Positions 30,068-39,620 of a stretch of 64,000 nt of DNA are shown here, in pieces. This DNA is from Ceratothoa steindachneri (Eukaryota > Arthropoda > Malacostraca > Isopoda > Cymothoidae). Position 1 is the first letter of the stretch; each line of letters begins with the position of its first letter. A program made the translations under genes and the position numbers. Location: the NCBI GenBank assembly GCA_963969495.1, contig OZ018324.1, positions 144,755,855-144,819,854 of the forward strand. Reading direction: 5' to 3'. The notes below the pieces were generated by a model. The model saw only the letters and a program-made list of their open reading frames with translations, made no database searches and had not been told where the DNA came from.

Positions 30068-30197
30068 CCCACACTGTCCCTGGTGCCTCACACAACCAGA
30101 CACTCCAGACCATGTGCCACTTGACTGTCCCCGCCACCACCATTCCCACCACACTGCTCTCCTCCAATCATTGGCATCACTCCACATCTGCAGGCCA
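30068..30197 (+). pseudogene. I-superfamily LINE C-terminal zinc motif
   Basis: Reads CPWCLTQPDTPDHVPLDC followed by PRHHHSHHTALLQSLASLH. The C-x2-C-x8-H-x4-C pattern is the C-terminal knuckle after the RNase H domain of I-group LINEs. It is cut at 30197, where the family-N 5' leader begins. Confidence 0.65.
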
Positions 30198-30290
30198 CCC
30201 CGTAAGGGGCACAGTGATTTGCCTTCCTGGCCGCCGTGCTGATGGGCCTCAGTGCCCTGTCCGCCCCAGCTTAGCCCCTCTTCCTTATTT
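30198..30290 (+). mobile_element. Family-N LINE 5' leader fragment
   Basis: Starts with CCCCGTAAGGGGCACAG, the same first bases as the family-N copies at 49610 and 57180, and stays similar to CAGCTTAGCC near 30275. It then diverges into a T/C-rich stretch. Confidence 0.75.
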
Positions 30291-30719
30291 TGCTAACCCC
30301 TAATCTCCTTCTTTTGCCAACCCCTAATCTCCGTCTCTTGTACCACTTCTCTCTCACTGTGACCCTGCTTTTCCATCGTCTCTTTACAACCACTTTTTCT
30401 CTACCCTTTTGTTGGCCCTTCTTCTCCTGCCCATGGACTTCCCCGATCACCACCCGGTGCTCATTTTTATCGCACAATGAATACTCCGACGTAAAGATGT
30501 TAGGCGTGGTGACCCCAACCGCTCAGAAGTCTGTCACCAAGCTTGATCCACTACTTTGATCAGCCTACCATGCTATGTGTGGGTTTGGTCTGGGGTTCCC
30601 AAGGAGTAGCGGTGAAGGCGTATAGCGCCCCACCTAGTGGTACCAGCCATCAAATAGACTGTGTCCATCTTTGAGAGGAAATTGCCCACACGCTCAACTC
30701 TGCTGAAAATTGCCTAAAT
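30291..30719. other. Unassigned, probable LINE leader
   Basis: T/C-rich then mixed sequence without an open frame of interest. The part after 30500 (GTGGTGACCCCAACCGCTCAG) probably leads into the J-element ORF1. Confidence 0.4.
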
Positions 30720-31429
30720 AACATTCAAGCAGAAAAAACACCCCAGAAATAATAAGATTCACAGGAAGAACTGTCCACTCCAATTCAATGTCAATCGTGC
30801 CTGATGTTTGGTCACCCAGCCAAATATTGTAAAACTGATCCACAATTATGCTTCAAATGCATCGAAAAAGGACCTAACAGTGAACAATGCAAAGCAAAGG
30901 AAAGATGCATTAACTGTGGAGATAACCACCACACATTCAAGCAAACATGCCCGCACTTAAACTTCCAACGGAGGTACGGATTAGAACTGTCCGTTTTGGC
31001 ATCCGAAGGCACCAAGCCTTAAAAGACATGGTCAAAGAAGGAAGAATGTTGAGTACTCCAACTTATGCTGTCGTTGCTTCCACCACCAAAGCTCCAACCA
31101 TCGAACTAACTTCCAAACCAACATTGTATCTAAAAGCCCTCAACAAAAAATCAATATCCAAGGAAAACAGCATAGGACCCCTAGAAAGCACAAAATTAAA
31201 ACCCCACCATGTCCAAACTGAACCACCAACCACTAAGCACCCCGAAGCAGACCTACCTAAAGCACAATCACAAAAAAGAAGCCACCAAGAATCCCCCAAA
31301 TCTGCCACTTCCTCTTCCTCACCAACTAAAAGCCCAGAGTTAAAGCAACCTGAAGAAACAGCTCATCGAGCACAGAAACTATATGCTACGATAGCGAGCT
31401 ACTCTCACCCCTCCACAACAAACCAATAA
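30720..31429 (+). pseudogene. J-element ORF1 (gag-like with three zinc knuckles)
   Basis: Readable from about 30770 in frames that shift once near 30960. Knuckles: CQSCLMFGHPAKYC (about 30790), CFKCIEKGPNSEQC (about 30855) and CINCGDNHHTFKQTC (about 30907). A Pro/Ser/Thr/Lys-rich tail with KSATSSSSPTKSPELK follows, with a stop at 31427. The upstream gag domain is not recognisable. ORF1 of I-group LINEs binds the element RNA. It ends just before the family-N insertion. Confidence 0.8.
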
Positions 31430-31432
31430 ACC

Positions 31433-34400
31433 CCACCACCATGGGATGCGCAGTTTACACCCGGCATGATGTCTCCGTTCTTCCTTTCTCTTTAGATACC
31501 TCCTTTCAGGCAGTGGCTGTGCAGCTGCACCTGGATAGGAGGTATACTATCATTTCTGCGTATATTCCACCGTTAGCTGACTTTGACGCGGGGGGACTTC
31601 CGCCGCGTCGTGGCACGGTTGCCGAGGCCCTATCTCTTGCTTGGAGATCTGAACGGCAGGCATCCTCTCTGGGGAGATTACTCCATAAATCCCAGGGGAC
31701 AAGTCCTTGCCGATCTGATCGAAGAGCTTGAAATGGGTGTCCTAAACGTGGATGAGTTTACGCATCACTGTCCGAGAACCGCTTCATTTTCTTGCCTTGA
31801 CCTATCTATGTGCTCTTCGGATGCACAGCCTGATTTTGATTGGGGGTGGTCGATGACCTCCATGGTAGTGATCACTTTCCCATTCAAATATCATTTTCAG
31901 GGCAACTGCCGCCTGAGAGACCACCTCGGTGGTGCTTGGCGCGGGCGCGGTGGCCTGCATTTCAGGAAATGACTGAATTCTCTATCTCAGTCGAGGAGTT
32001 TAGGTCGGTAGATGAGGCCGTTGAGTTCTTCTCCGGCAACCTCATCGCCGTGGGCCTGACTACTATTCCTAGGACGTCTGGCCGTTTTGCACGCCGACCG
32101 CTCCCGTGGTGGTCGGCCGAGTATGAGACGGCCCTCAAACAGAAGCGTTATGCCTACATGCGCTATAAGCGCCGCCCGAACGATTTCACTGTCGCTGAAT
32201 TTCGTCGGGCTAGGTTCCGGTATATTTCGAAGCACGCCCTCCGCTCTTCTTGGCGGGCATACGTGTCTTCACTTAACGGGAAGACCCCTTTAGCTGAGGT
32301 GTGGAAGCGAGTCAAAAGGATTCGGGGCAAGTTCTCACAGGACCCCCCTCCCGTTCTCCAGGAGAATGGGACCGCAATCTCGGACCCCGCGTCCGTGGCG
32401 GAATCCTTCGCGACCGCTTTTTCTGCATTCTCTAGCCGTGATGCTGCTCCGCCAGCATCCAATGCACGTCGTGATTTCGCGGAAGGCCGCCGGCTGGACT
32501 CTACCTCTAGAGGCGGAGAACCCTTCAACGACAAGTTTACTGTGAGTGAGTTGCGTTCCGCTCTTGCTTCGTGCGCGGACACCGCCCATGGTCCGGACGA
32601 TGTCCCGTACGCCATGCTTCGACATCTAGGTGAGCGGGGCATGGCCTTTCTGTTAGATTTGTTCAACAGGATCTGGGTGGAAGGTCTTCTCCCAGACTCC
32701 TGGCGAATCGCTACTGTGCTTGCCTTTTGCAAACCGGGGAGAGATCACTCTACTCCGACCGGTTTCCTCCCAATCTCTCTAACCTCTTGCGTGTGCAAGT
32801 TGATGGAGAAATTGGTAAATGTTAGATTAGCCTTTTTCCTGGACAGCGGAGGCCATCTGTCTTCCGCACAGTGCGGCTTCCGCAAGTTCCACTCCACGTC
32901 GGATGCTCTGCTCCGACTGGAAAATGCCGTCTGCGAGGCTTTCCTTCGTAGACAGCACTACGCCACGGTGTTTTTCGATCTGGAGAAGGCCTATGATACC
33001 GCATGGCGATACGGTATCATGGAGACTCTCCACACGATTCCGCGTACGGGTGGGGGGAGCCCTCTCCGGCCCAAAGGAGCAGGAAGAGGGTGTCCCGCAG
33101 GGAAGTGTCCTCAGTGTCACACTCTGCCCTGAGCATCAACGGCATCACCTCGGTGCTTCCGGAAGATGTTCTCGCTACGCTCTACGTGGACGACCTTTCG
33201 ATCTCTTTTGGCGCGGCCCAGATGCCAACTCTGGAGCGTCGACTCCAACAGGCATTGAACCGCGTCTCTCGCTATGCCGAAGCGCACAGGTTTCGGTTTT
33301 CTTTGGCCAAGACTAAGGTGGTGCACTTCTGCCGCCATCCACGGCTTCACCCCGACCCAGATTTGTTTCTTAATGGGGTGCGCCTGGATGTGGTTGAGTC
33401 GCACCGTTTCCTTGGTCTTGTATTCGACCGACGCCTCACCTGGGAGGCTCATATTCGCAGCCTTAGGGTCTCTTGTACCCGCGCCATGGACATTCTCTGT
33501 TCCGTGACGTTCAGCGCTTGGGGTGCTGTGTTCATTCGAAGCTCGACTACGGATGCGAGTTTTATGCATCCGCACCCGAGCGTTTATTGCGGAAGGTGGA
33601 TTCGATCCACCACACCGGCCTTCGCCTTGCGACCGGTGCCTTCCGCACTTCCCCCATTGAGAGCCTGTTGGTCGATGCTGGGGAGATGCCACTCGCTCTG
33701 CGCCGCGTGCAGTGTATCACTCGACTGTACGCGCGAGCCCGGCGCCTCCCTCAGTCGCCAACAGCTCTCACTGCATCCGCAGCTGATCTCGATGGTGCCT
33801 ATGCCGTCGAGAGACGCCAGTCATACCCTAAGCCTTTTGGGTTTAGGGCCAGGAAACTCCTTCGAGAGGTAGATATCGCTCTCGGGCCGGTGGCGCCCCT
33901 GGTTTTGCCCAGGACGCCACCCTGGAGGGTACCACATTTGGCTATTTGTCGCCACGCCTCTGCTCCCAAAGCTTGTGCTGGTACTGCGCCGGGAGTATTG
34001 CGTTCGACCTTTTTGGAGCACACATCGTGTCACGCTGGAACCGTGCCAGTGTACACGGATGGCTCCAAGTCCCAAGAGGGGGTCGGCTTCCACGCCGTAT
34101 CCCCTCTGTTTGAAGTCAGCGGGGCTCTACCAGGCGCTGCGTCTGTCTTCACGGCCGAGCTGGTGGCAATACACCACTCGGTACGGGAGATTACGCGACG
34201 TGCCCGGTTCGGAGACCGGATTGTGATCTATAGCGACTCACAAAGCGCCCTGAGTGCTCTCGGGGCATTGGAATCTCCGCATCCCCTGGTTCGCGATATC
34301 CGTGACGCCACGTTTTTGGCGAGCCGGGCAGATGTCGAGATTATCTTCTGCTGGGTTCCTGGACATGTTCCCATGGATCTATCCCCCAATGCCGCGGCGG

Positions 34401-34873
34401 CTTCAGGTTGCTTTCTGTCGTCTTCGAATCGGACACACTCGTGTGACGCATCGCTACTTGATGGAGCGCTCGCCTGCGCCCTATTGCAACGACTGCGTCA
34501 TTCCCCAGACTGTTCGGCATATTCTTGTCGAATGTCCCAATCTGGGTGATCTTCGCGCACGATACCTGTCTCGGTACCGGGATGGGTGGGGTCGCTACCG
34601 CCTGTCCCTTGTACTCGGGACGAGTGCGTGCACCATGACTGGTGGACTTATTGACTTTTGGGGGGAGGCCGGCCTTCTCCCTTTCATTTAACCCGGTTTT
34701 ATTGTTGTTGTTGTTTTTGTTATCGCTTTTTTTATTGCTTTGTTATTGTTATTTATTTTTATTTTTGTTTCCTGTTGAATTATTTTGAAGTAACCTAGAA
34801 CTAGGCTGTTTGTTTACGGCAACTTATGCCTAAGTCGGCAGTTGCCAGATAGCCCCTTAATAAAAAAAAAAAA
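31433..34873 (+). mobile_element. Family-N LINE, copy 1 (5'-truncated)
   Basis: A GC-rich LINE from the endonuclease to the A-rich tail, inserted in the J element. Its composition (about 60% GC in coding) contrasts sharply with the A-rich J sequence on both sides. The 3' UTR (34690-34873) has the family hairpin GCCTAGAACTAGGC and GGCAACT/AGTTGCC stems and ends in AATAAAAAAAAAAAA. Several small deletions disrupt the frame. Confidence 0.88.
31436..34688 (+). pseudogene. Family-N ORF2 copy 1: endonuclease, RT, RNase H
   Basis: Endonuclease: GCAVYTRHDVSV, IISAYIPPLADF, LLGDLNGRHPLWGD (about 31646), SCLDLSM, GSDHFPIQI (about 31867). Connector: PLPWWSAEYETALKQKRYAY. RT: DSWRIATVLAFCKPGRDHS (about 32695), QCGFRKFHSTSDALLRLE, A motif FFDLEKAYDTAW (about 32970), B motif [12 protein letters not shown] (about 33087), C motif LYVDDLSISFG (about 33180). 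RNase H: VYTDGSKSQEGVGFH (about 34051), TAELVAIHHS, IYSDSQSALSALG and CWVPGH (about 34350). The zinc motif YCNDCVIPQTVRHILVEC ends it. A 46-bp deletion between the A and B motifs lies at a CGAT microhomology relative to copy 3. Frames shift at least five times. The RNase H residues D, E and D are kept. Confidence 0.9.
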
Positions 34874-35049
34874 TCATTTAACTAGGTTTAGTTGTTTTTG
34901 TTATTGTTTTGTTATTGTTATTGCTTCCTAATTGTTATTTCTTTTTATTGTTTTCTTTTCAAATTTTTTAAAGTAGCCTAGAACTAGGCTGTTTGTTTAC
35001 GGCGACTTATGCCTAAGTTGGCAGTCGGCAGATAGCCCCTTAAAAAAAA
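34874..35049 (+). mobile_element. Family-N 3'-end fragment in tandem
   Basis: A second copy of only the 3' UTR (GTAGCCTAGAACTAGGC, ACGGCGACTTATGCC, AGATAGCCCC, A9) sits directly after the A-tail of copy 1. ATCATT follows both A-tails (34873-34879 and 35049-35055), which looks like a short target-site duplication. Confidence 0.8.
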
Positions 35050-35109
35050 ATCATTACAACCAACTCAACCAAAGGCAATGCCATCTACACGCGATGAAAT
35101 ATCCCATAC

Positions 35110-36052
35110 ATGCAATACAATTTAACCACAGCCCTAAATGCCCTAGCATTCAGCTACATTGTATAGAGCTCATAACAGTATTCTCTATATACTTGTCCTT
35201 TAATGTGCCCCTAAACCGCCAGGACCTCAAAGCCCTCTTCGAACAACTACCAGAGTAATTTCTTATCCTTGCCAACTTCAACGCCAGAAGCTACTCCCGG
35301 AATGATATGAAAACAAACTCCTGAAGACACATCATATCAGACCTAATAGAGCGCCAATATATCAACATCTTAAATGCAAATGCCCCAACCCAACACATTA
35401 TCACCAACAAACCAAAACATTGTCTAACATAGACTTAAGCCTAACCCCCCTTAATTTCCCCACAGAAACTCATTGGAGCATTTACTCAGATGTATGTGGT
35501 AGCGATCACTACCCAATAATGATTAAGTTTCTTGCTCAAAGAGCCCCACTTTCCAGGAAATGATGGAATTATTATTGAGCAAATTGGACCTCCTTCGCAT
35601 TGATGACAGCTAAACTCCAACCCATTTCAGAGGCAAATATCTGCTACTTCATGGCAGAACTACAGAAAGCAGCTGGCGAACACATCCCAAAGACTAACTG
35701 CGGCACCAGCAGGCGCACTACTCCATGGTGGAGCCAACAGTGCAAAGACGATAAAAGAAAATGTGATAAAGCTCACAGAATTTTCATAAGAACTAAAACG
35801 TTTCAGAATTACATAGACTATAAAAGAGCATCTACCATCGCTCAAAGGACTTCCAAAGAAGCTAAACGAGCCTCCTGGAAACAATATATTTCTAAAATTA
35901 ACAAAAGATACCCCTATTGCACAAATTTGGTGACAAATAAAAAAAAAATGTCAGGACACCGCAGACTTATTCACCTCCCTATCCTTCGTATTAACGGAAA
36001 TACCATCAGCAATCAAACTCAAGTCGCTAACATAATACAGCATTCCCCATAG
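35110..36052 (+). pseudogene. J-element ORF2 endonuclease (rear half) and connector
   Basis: Starts inside the endonuclease: IQLHCIELITVFSIYLSFN, NRQDLKALFEQLPE, LILANFNARSYSRND (normally GDFNAR, D to N) and GSDHYPIMIKF (about 35500). The connector has TPWWSQQCKDDKRKCDK (about 35721) and TIAQRTSKEAKRASWKQYI. The first 80-90 endonuclease residues are missing at the family-N insertion. Stops and shifts occur around 35258, 35320 and 35560. The reading stops at 36050 where the L2 fragment starts. Confidence 0.85.
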
Positions 36053-36055
36053 GTG

Positions 36056-36741
36056 GGTGTAATCGCGATAACAATATTGGGTTATTGGTTATCTGATTTT
36101 TTGGGGGGTGGGCATTATCGATTCAAAAAATCTAAATCTCTCTTTCCCTTGCTTACTCTGGGCGGTAATACTATCATTTTCTCTGACTGCATTAGGAATC
36201 TGGGTTTTGTTTTTGATGAGCATCTCTCCTTTAAGCCTCATATCCGCAATGTCAGCAAATCCTCTCTATGTTTCCTTCATAACTTCTCTTGCATTCGCTC
36301 TCACTTTGATCGCCAAAGTCTTGAGACTGCTGTTCATGCCTTCATCACCTCACACCTTGCTGCATGAACTGCACTGGCTCCCTGTCAGATCCCGTACTCA
36401 CTTCAACAAAGCCCCATCTTACCTCTCTTGTTTCCTCTCACCACGCCATGTCCCTCGGACCCTTTGGTCATCACATGCACCTCTTTTGAATATTCCTCAT
36501 TCATCCCTCTGCTCAATGGGGGACTGCTCCTTCTCAATTTGTGCCCCTAAGTTGTGGAATACTCTTCCCGCTGAAATCAGGTCTTCTCCCTATCTTACCA
36601 CATTTAAGCGTCTCCTGAAAACGCATCTTTTCAGAATTGCCTTCTCCCCCTCTTGAATTTCCAATCTCATCTCAGCACATCATGCGCTCTGGGAAGGCCT
36701 CAGGCCTTGAAGAGCGCATTACAAAAGACTTATTATTATTA
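36056..36741 (+). mobile_element. L2-clade LINE 3' fragment
   Basis: Carries an L2 ORF2 C-terminus and the characteristic L2 3' end: CTCTGGGAAGGCCTCAGG, GAAGAGCGCATTACAAAAG and a (TTA)n/(ATT)n tail at 36727-36741. L2 elements end in a short ATT-type repeat preceded by an AGCGC-containing stem, as here. It lies in the J element between the connector and the RT. Confidence 0.9.
36117..36656 (+). pseudogene. L2 ORF2 C-terminal region
   Basis: The post-RT region is read in two frames: FSDCIRNLGFVFDEHLSFK (about 36180), AVHAFITSHLA (about 36332), then after a shift LHELHWLPVRSRTHFN (about 36360), LSPRHVPRTLWSS, GDCSFSICAPKLWNTLP (about 36520) and LKTHLFRIAF before the stop at 36654. LHWLPV and LWNxLP are hallmarks of the L2/CR1-type C-terminus. 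The RT core is missing and the element is heavily 5'-truncated. Confidence 0.88.
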
Positions 36742-37622
36742 AAACCTGAAAAGGATCCATCAAACCCAATGAATTATAGACTGATTTCCTTGACACCATG
36801 CCTATGCAAAATATTGGAAAGAATGGTCAATGCTAGATTAAAATAGTATCTAGAAACAAACTATCTTCTGTCCTCAAACCAATATGGTTATAGAAAATAC
36901 TGCTCCACATTAGATCCTTTAACCCTCCTTGACCACGATGTCAGCCGAGCATTCAACGAAGGGAAGTTTGTCAGAGCAGGGTTTTTTTTACATTGCTAAG
37001 ACGTATGACATGGTTTTGTGACGTCATATACTCAATAACATAACAAGCTAGGAATTAGACGTCCACTCACACTCTTCATCAAAAACTTCCTTAACAATAG
37101 AAAATTCACGATAGATCTCCATGGAGCCCAGTCTACACAATTCAGCCAATATGAAGGAGTACCACAAGGAAGTGTGCTCAGCACAACCCTGTTCAACAAT
37201 TTGACTCTCCAAGTACCACCTACCATTAAATGCTCATTATATGTGGACGACTTGGCAATTTGGCTCAGGCACCAGTGCAACAGAAGTATCAAATCACCTA
37301 CAAGAAGCAATAGACAAAATCAGGAACTACTCAGTACAACATTGCTTCACAATTTCAAGTGAAAAAAACAACCGCCATAACCTTTACAAGCAAAAGATGG
37401 ATTCCGCATATCCCATTGCTTCTTGAACGATGCACAATCACTTTTCAAAATAACATAAAATTTCAAGGTCTCACATTGGATCAGAGGCTTACATGGAAAT
37501 TCCACATCTTAAACCTCAAAAAAACGGTGCTACCTTTACAAAACTCTCATCTTGTCCATATGTAAGGTGCAGCATCAAAACCGGTAATCCAGGAATTAGA
37601 TCCTGTACAAAACCAAGCCATC
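36742..37622 (+). pseudogene. J-element reverse transcriptase
   Basis: RT text after the L2: KPEKDPSNPMNYRLISLTP, LCKILERMVNARLK, a stop, then SSNQYGYRKYCSTLDPL. The A motif near 37000 is destroyed. NRKFTIDLHGAQ is followed by [15 protein letters not shown] (about 37155, B motif), LYVDDLAIW (about 37235, C motif, aspartates kept), FQGLTLDQRLTWKFHI (about 37462) and DPVQNQAIRLA (about 37601). Frames shift several times. The last codons (RLA) are cut by the hAT MITE and resume as TGAFKSTPTSS after it. Confidence 0.87.
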
Positions 37623-37630
37623 CGTCTAGC

Positions 37631-38111
37631 CCAGGGGTGGGCAACCTTTTTAAGTGGGTGTGCCAAAATTGGCCAAATCTTTGCTACAATAAAAATTTTC
37701 ACGTGCCAATACTTGACTAAAACACAATGAAAGGATATAAAATTAAAGATGTTCTTTTTATTCATTCCCAACCCTTTATGATGCATAAAAATTACAAGGA
37801 AAAGATAGTCATTTTACCTAAAAATATACATATTATCATATTATATTAAACAGAATTGAATCTTTATCATTTTAAGCAGCAAACAACAAATCCAAACTAG
37901 AGAAAGAAAAATTGTGGACCTTTTCATTTATTTACCATCAATAAACCTTCTGCTGCTGCCTCACTGATAACATAATTTATAACAGTTTGTACACAATGCG
38001 ATTGTTATATAAAATAAATTTGGAGATACATTGATTTAGTTTTCTTAAGCTAAGCATTTGACTTCGCATGCCGGTAGAAGTCGTTGGTGTGCCAAAGGTT
38101 GCCCAGGTCTG
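37631..38111. mobile_element. hAT-type MITE with 8-bp target-site duplication
   Basis: A 481-bp non-coding element. Left end CAGGGGTGGGCAACCTTTTT; the right end, read inverted, is CAGACCTGGGCAACCTTTGG. It is flanked on both sides by the 8-bp direct repeat GTCTAGCC (37623-37630 and 38112-38119). The CAGNGGTGGGCAACC-type terminus and an 8-bp duplication are hAT hallmarks. Removing the element and one duplication rejoins the J-element codons into RLATGAFKSTPTS with no frameshift. It must have moved with a transposase from elsewhere. Confidence 0.95.
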
Positions 38112-38444
38112 GTCTAGCCACTGGTGCCTTCAAATCAACCCCAACATCCTCACTTAGCGCCGAGACTGGAATACTACCTTTGCATCACTAAAGACAAGTT
38201 TCAGAACTCAAATACCTTGTGCGTATTTACAGACATAACAACAAACTAAAAAGAATTCTAAAAATACACTACCATCAGACAACCCAAGGACCAGCAGCTA
38301 CATCACTTACATGGTAAGGGTTAAAAAACGCTTACAAAGTTTAAACCTGCCAGAACCAAACTTCCTCATTGACAACTATTATACTATTCCCCCATGGATT
38401 ATTCAACCTTCAAATAACCCTCCAATCTTTGAAATTGACAATGA
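38112..38444 (+). pseudogene. J-element post-RT region
   Basis: Continues ATGAFKSTPTSSLSAETG, LKYLVRIYRHNNKLKRI and PPWIIQPSNNPPIFE, the linker between RT and RNase H of I-group LINEs. A stop and a shift are present. It ends near 38444 before the RNase H YTDGS block. Confidence 0.72.
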
Positions 38445-39620
38445 CGCCCGTAGTGCTGTGGCGGCAGGATCGCGATTTCCCAGCCAAAAATTCCCGCTGC
38501 CCTATTTTCTATTTTATTACACACAAAAAAATAATGGCAATCAAACACAACCCCAGAAAACAAAAATGCAAATTTACCCAATTACCAAAATATTCACTAT
38601 TTCTAACCACAAACAAAAGAGATATATATAGTTGTATTTTTGGTTTAGGTTAAGGGTTGTATTATATTTTGGGTTGATTATTTTCGGTTGTAATGTTATG
38701 CCATATTTACTGTTTCTAAATAAAATTAGAAAATACAATCTCTCCTCAATACTCTCTCCTTGTACCACTGAGCGGACCTTGTTGGGGCGGTGGGAAGAGG
38801 TAGTTTGGAAGTTGCAAATCCACCGCCACATATTTTTGGCCCCCGAATAGGGATTGTCCGGTGGTTTGAAGAAGGAGAGGAGTGAGAGCCTGTGTTTTTT
38901 GTCCCTAATGGAGGAGGAACAGATTGGGACCATGGAGTTGGAGATGAGAAGGCTAAATGAGTTAGTGCGGCAGAAAGACAGAGAAAATGCACAGTTGAGA
39001 GAAGAGAATGATAGTTTGAAGAGGAAAATGAGAGAGATGGAAGAGGGGATTAAAGACAGTGAGGTGCCAATGCTGAATGAGAAAATGGGAGAATCAGGTG
39101 CAATTGGTGGGGGTGGAATGGACATGACTGACAAAAAGGGATTGACAGACGTAAACGACCCCTGCAAATGACTAGGCACCGAAAAACCACCCCAAAAGAC
39201 TAGACGCCCAGACCGACAGGAAAGGACCCAACTGGCTAGCATTGACTCCTTGTATTTCAGCTTGAATGAAGGCATGAGTGAAAGTGGGAAAGAAGTGAGT
39301 GAAAGTGATGCTGAGGTTCATAGAAGTATATTAATAAGAAAAGTGCCAAAGTTAAGTAAGTTTAGAGTGGAAGGAACAAAAGATGTGTAAGTGTTTTTGA
39401 AAGAGTATGAAAGTTATTGTAAGGAAAAATTTGGAGAGAATAATAGGTTTTGCGTGAAAGAGTTGTCGCGAGAATGAGATTTGGAGATGATGGAATAAAT
39501 GGGAATAAGGAGCTGATGAAGAAGTTTTTAAATATGGTTCTGAATGAAGTGAGTGAGTATGTGATGTATAAGAGGAAAAAGAAGATGAAATGGGCTGGTG
39601 AAAGATTGCTATGGAAGGAT
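38445..39620 (+). mobile_element. LTR-retrotransposon-type gag fragment (insert)
   Basis: A 1.2-kb insert between the J post-RT and RNase H parts. It contains a coiled-coil reading and a gag-like reading (next entry). No long terminal repeats, primer-binding site or pol genes are seen, so it is a fragment. The 38445-38640 part is AT-rich and unassigned. Confidence 0.5.
38854..39600 (+). pseudogene. Gypsy-like Gag remnant with N-terminal coiled coil
   Basis: 38908-39171 encodes an acidic/basic heptad-rich coiled coil (MELEMRRLNELVRQKDRE, LREENDSLKRKMREMEE). After a stop it continues with VPKLSKFRVEGTKDV (about 39341), FLKEYESYCKEKFGENN and VKELSRE. Then RFGDDGINGNKELMKKFL and YKRKKKMKWAGERLLW follow in another frame. 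The second half fits the capsid-like region of Gypsy-type Gag, which forms the particle that packages the RNA. A central section is deleted and at least two frameshifts are present. The assignment is from pattern memory and moderately sure. Confidence 0.5.
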
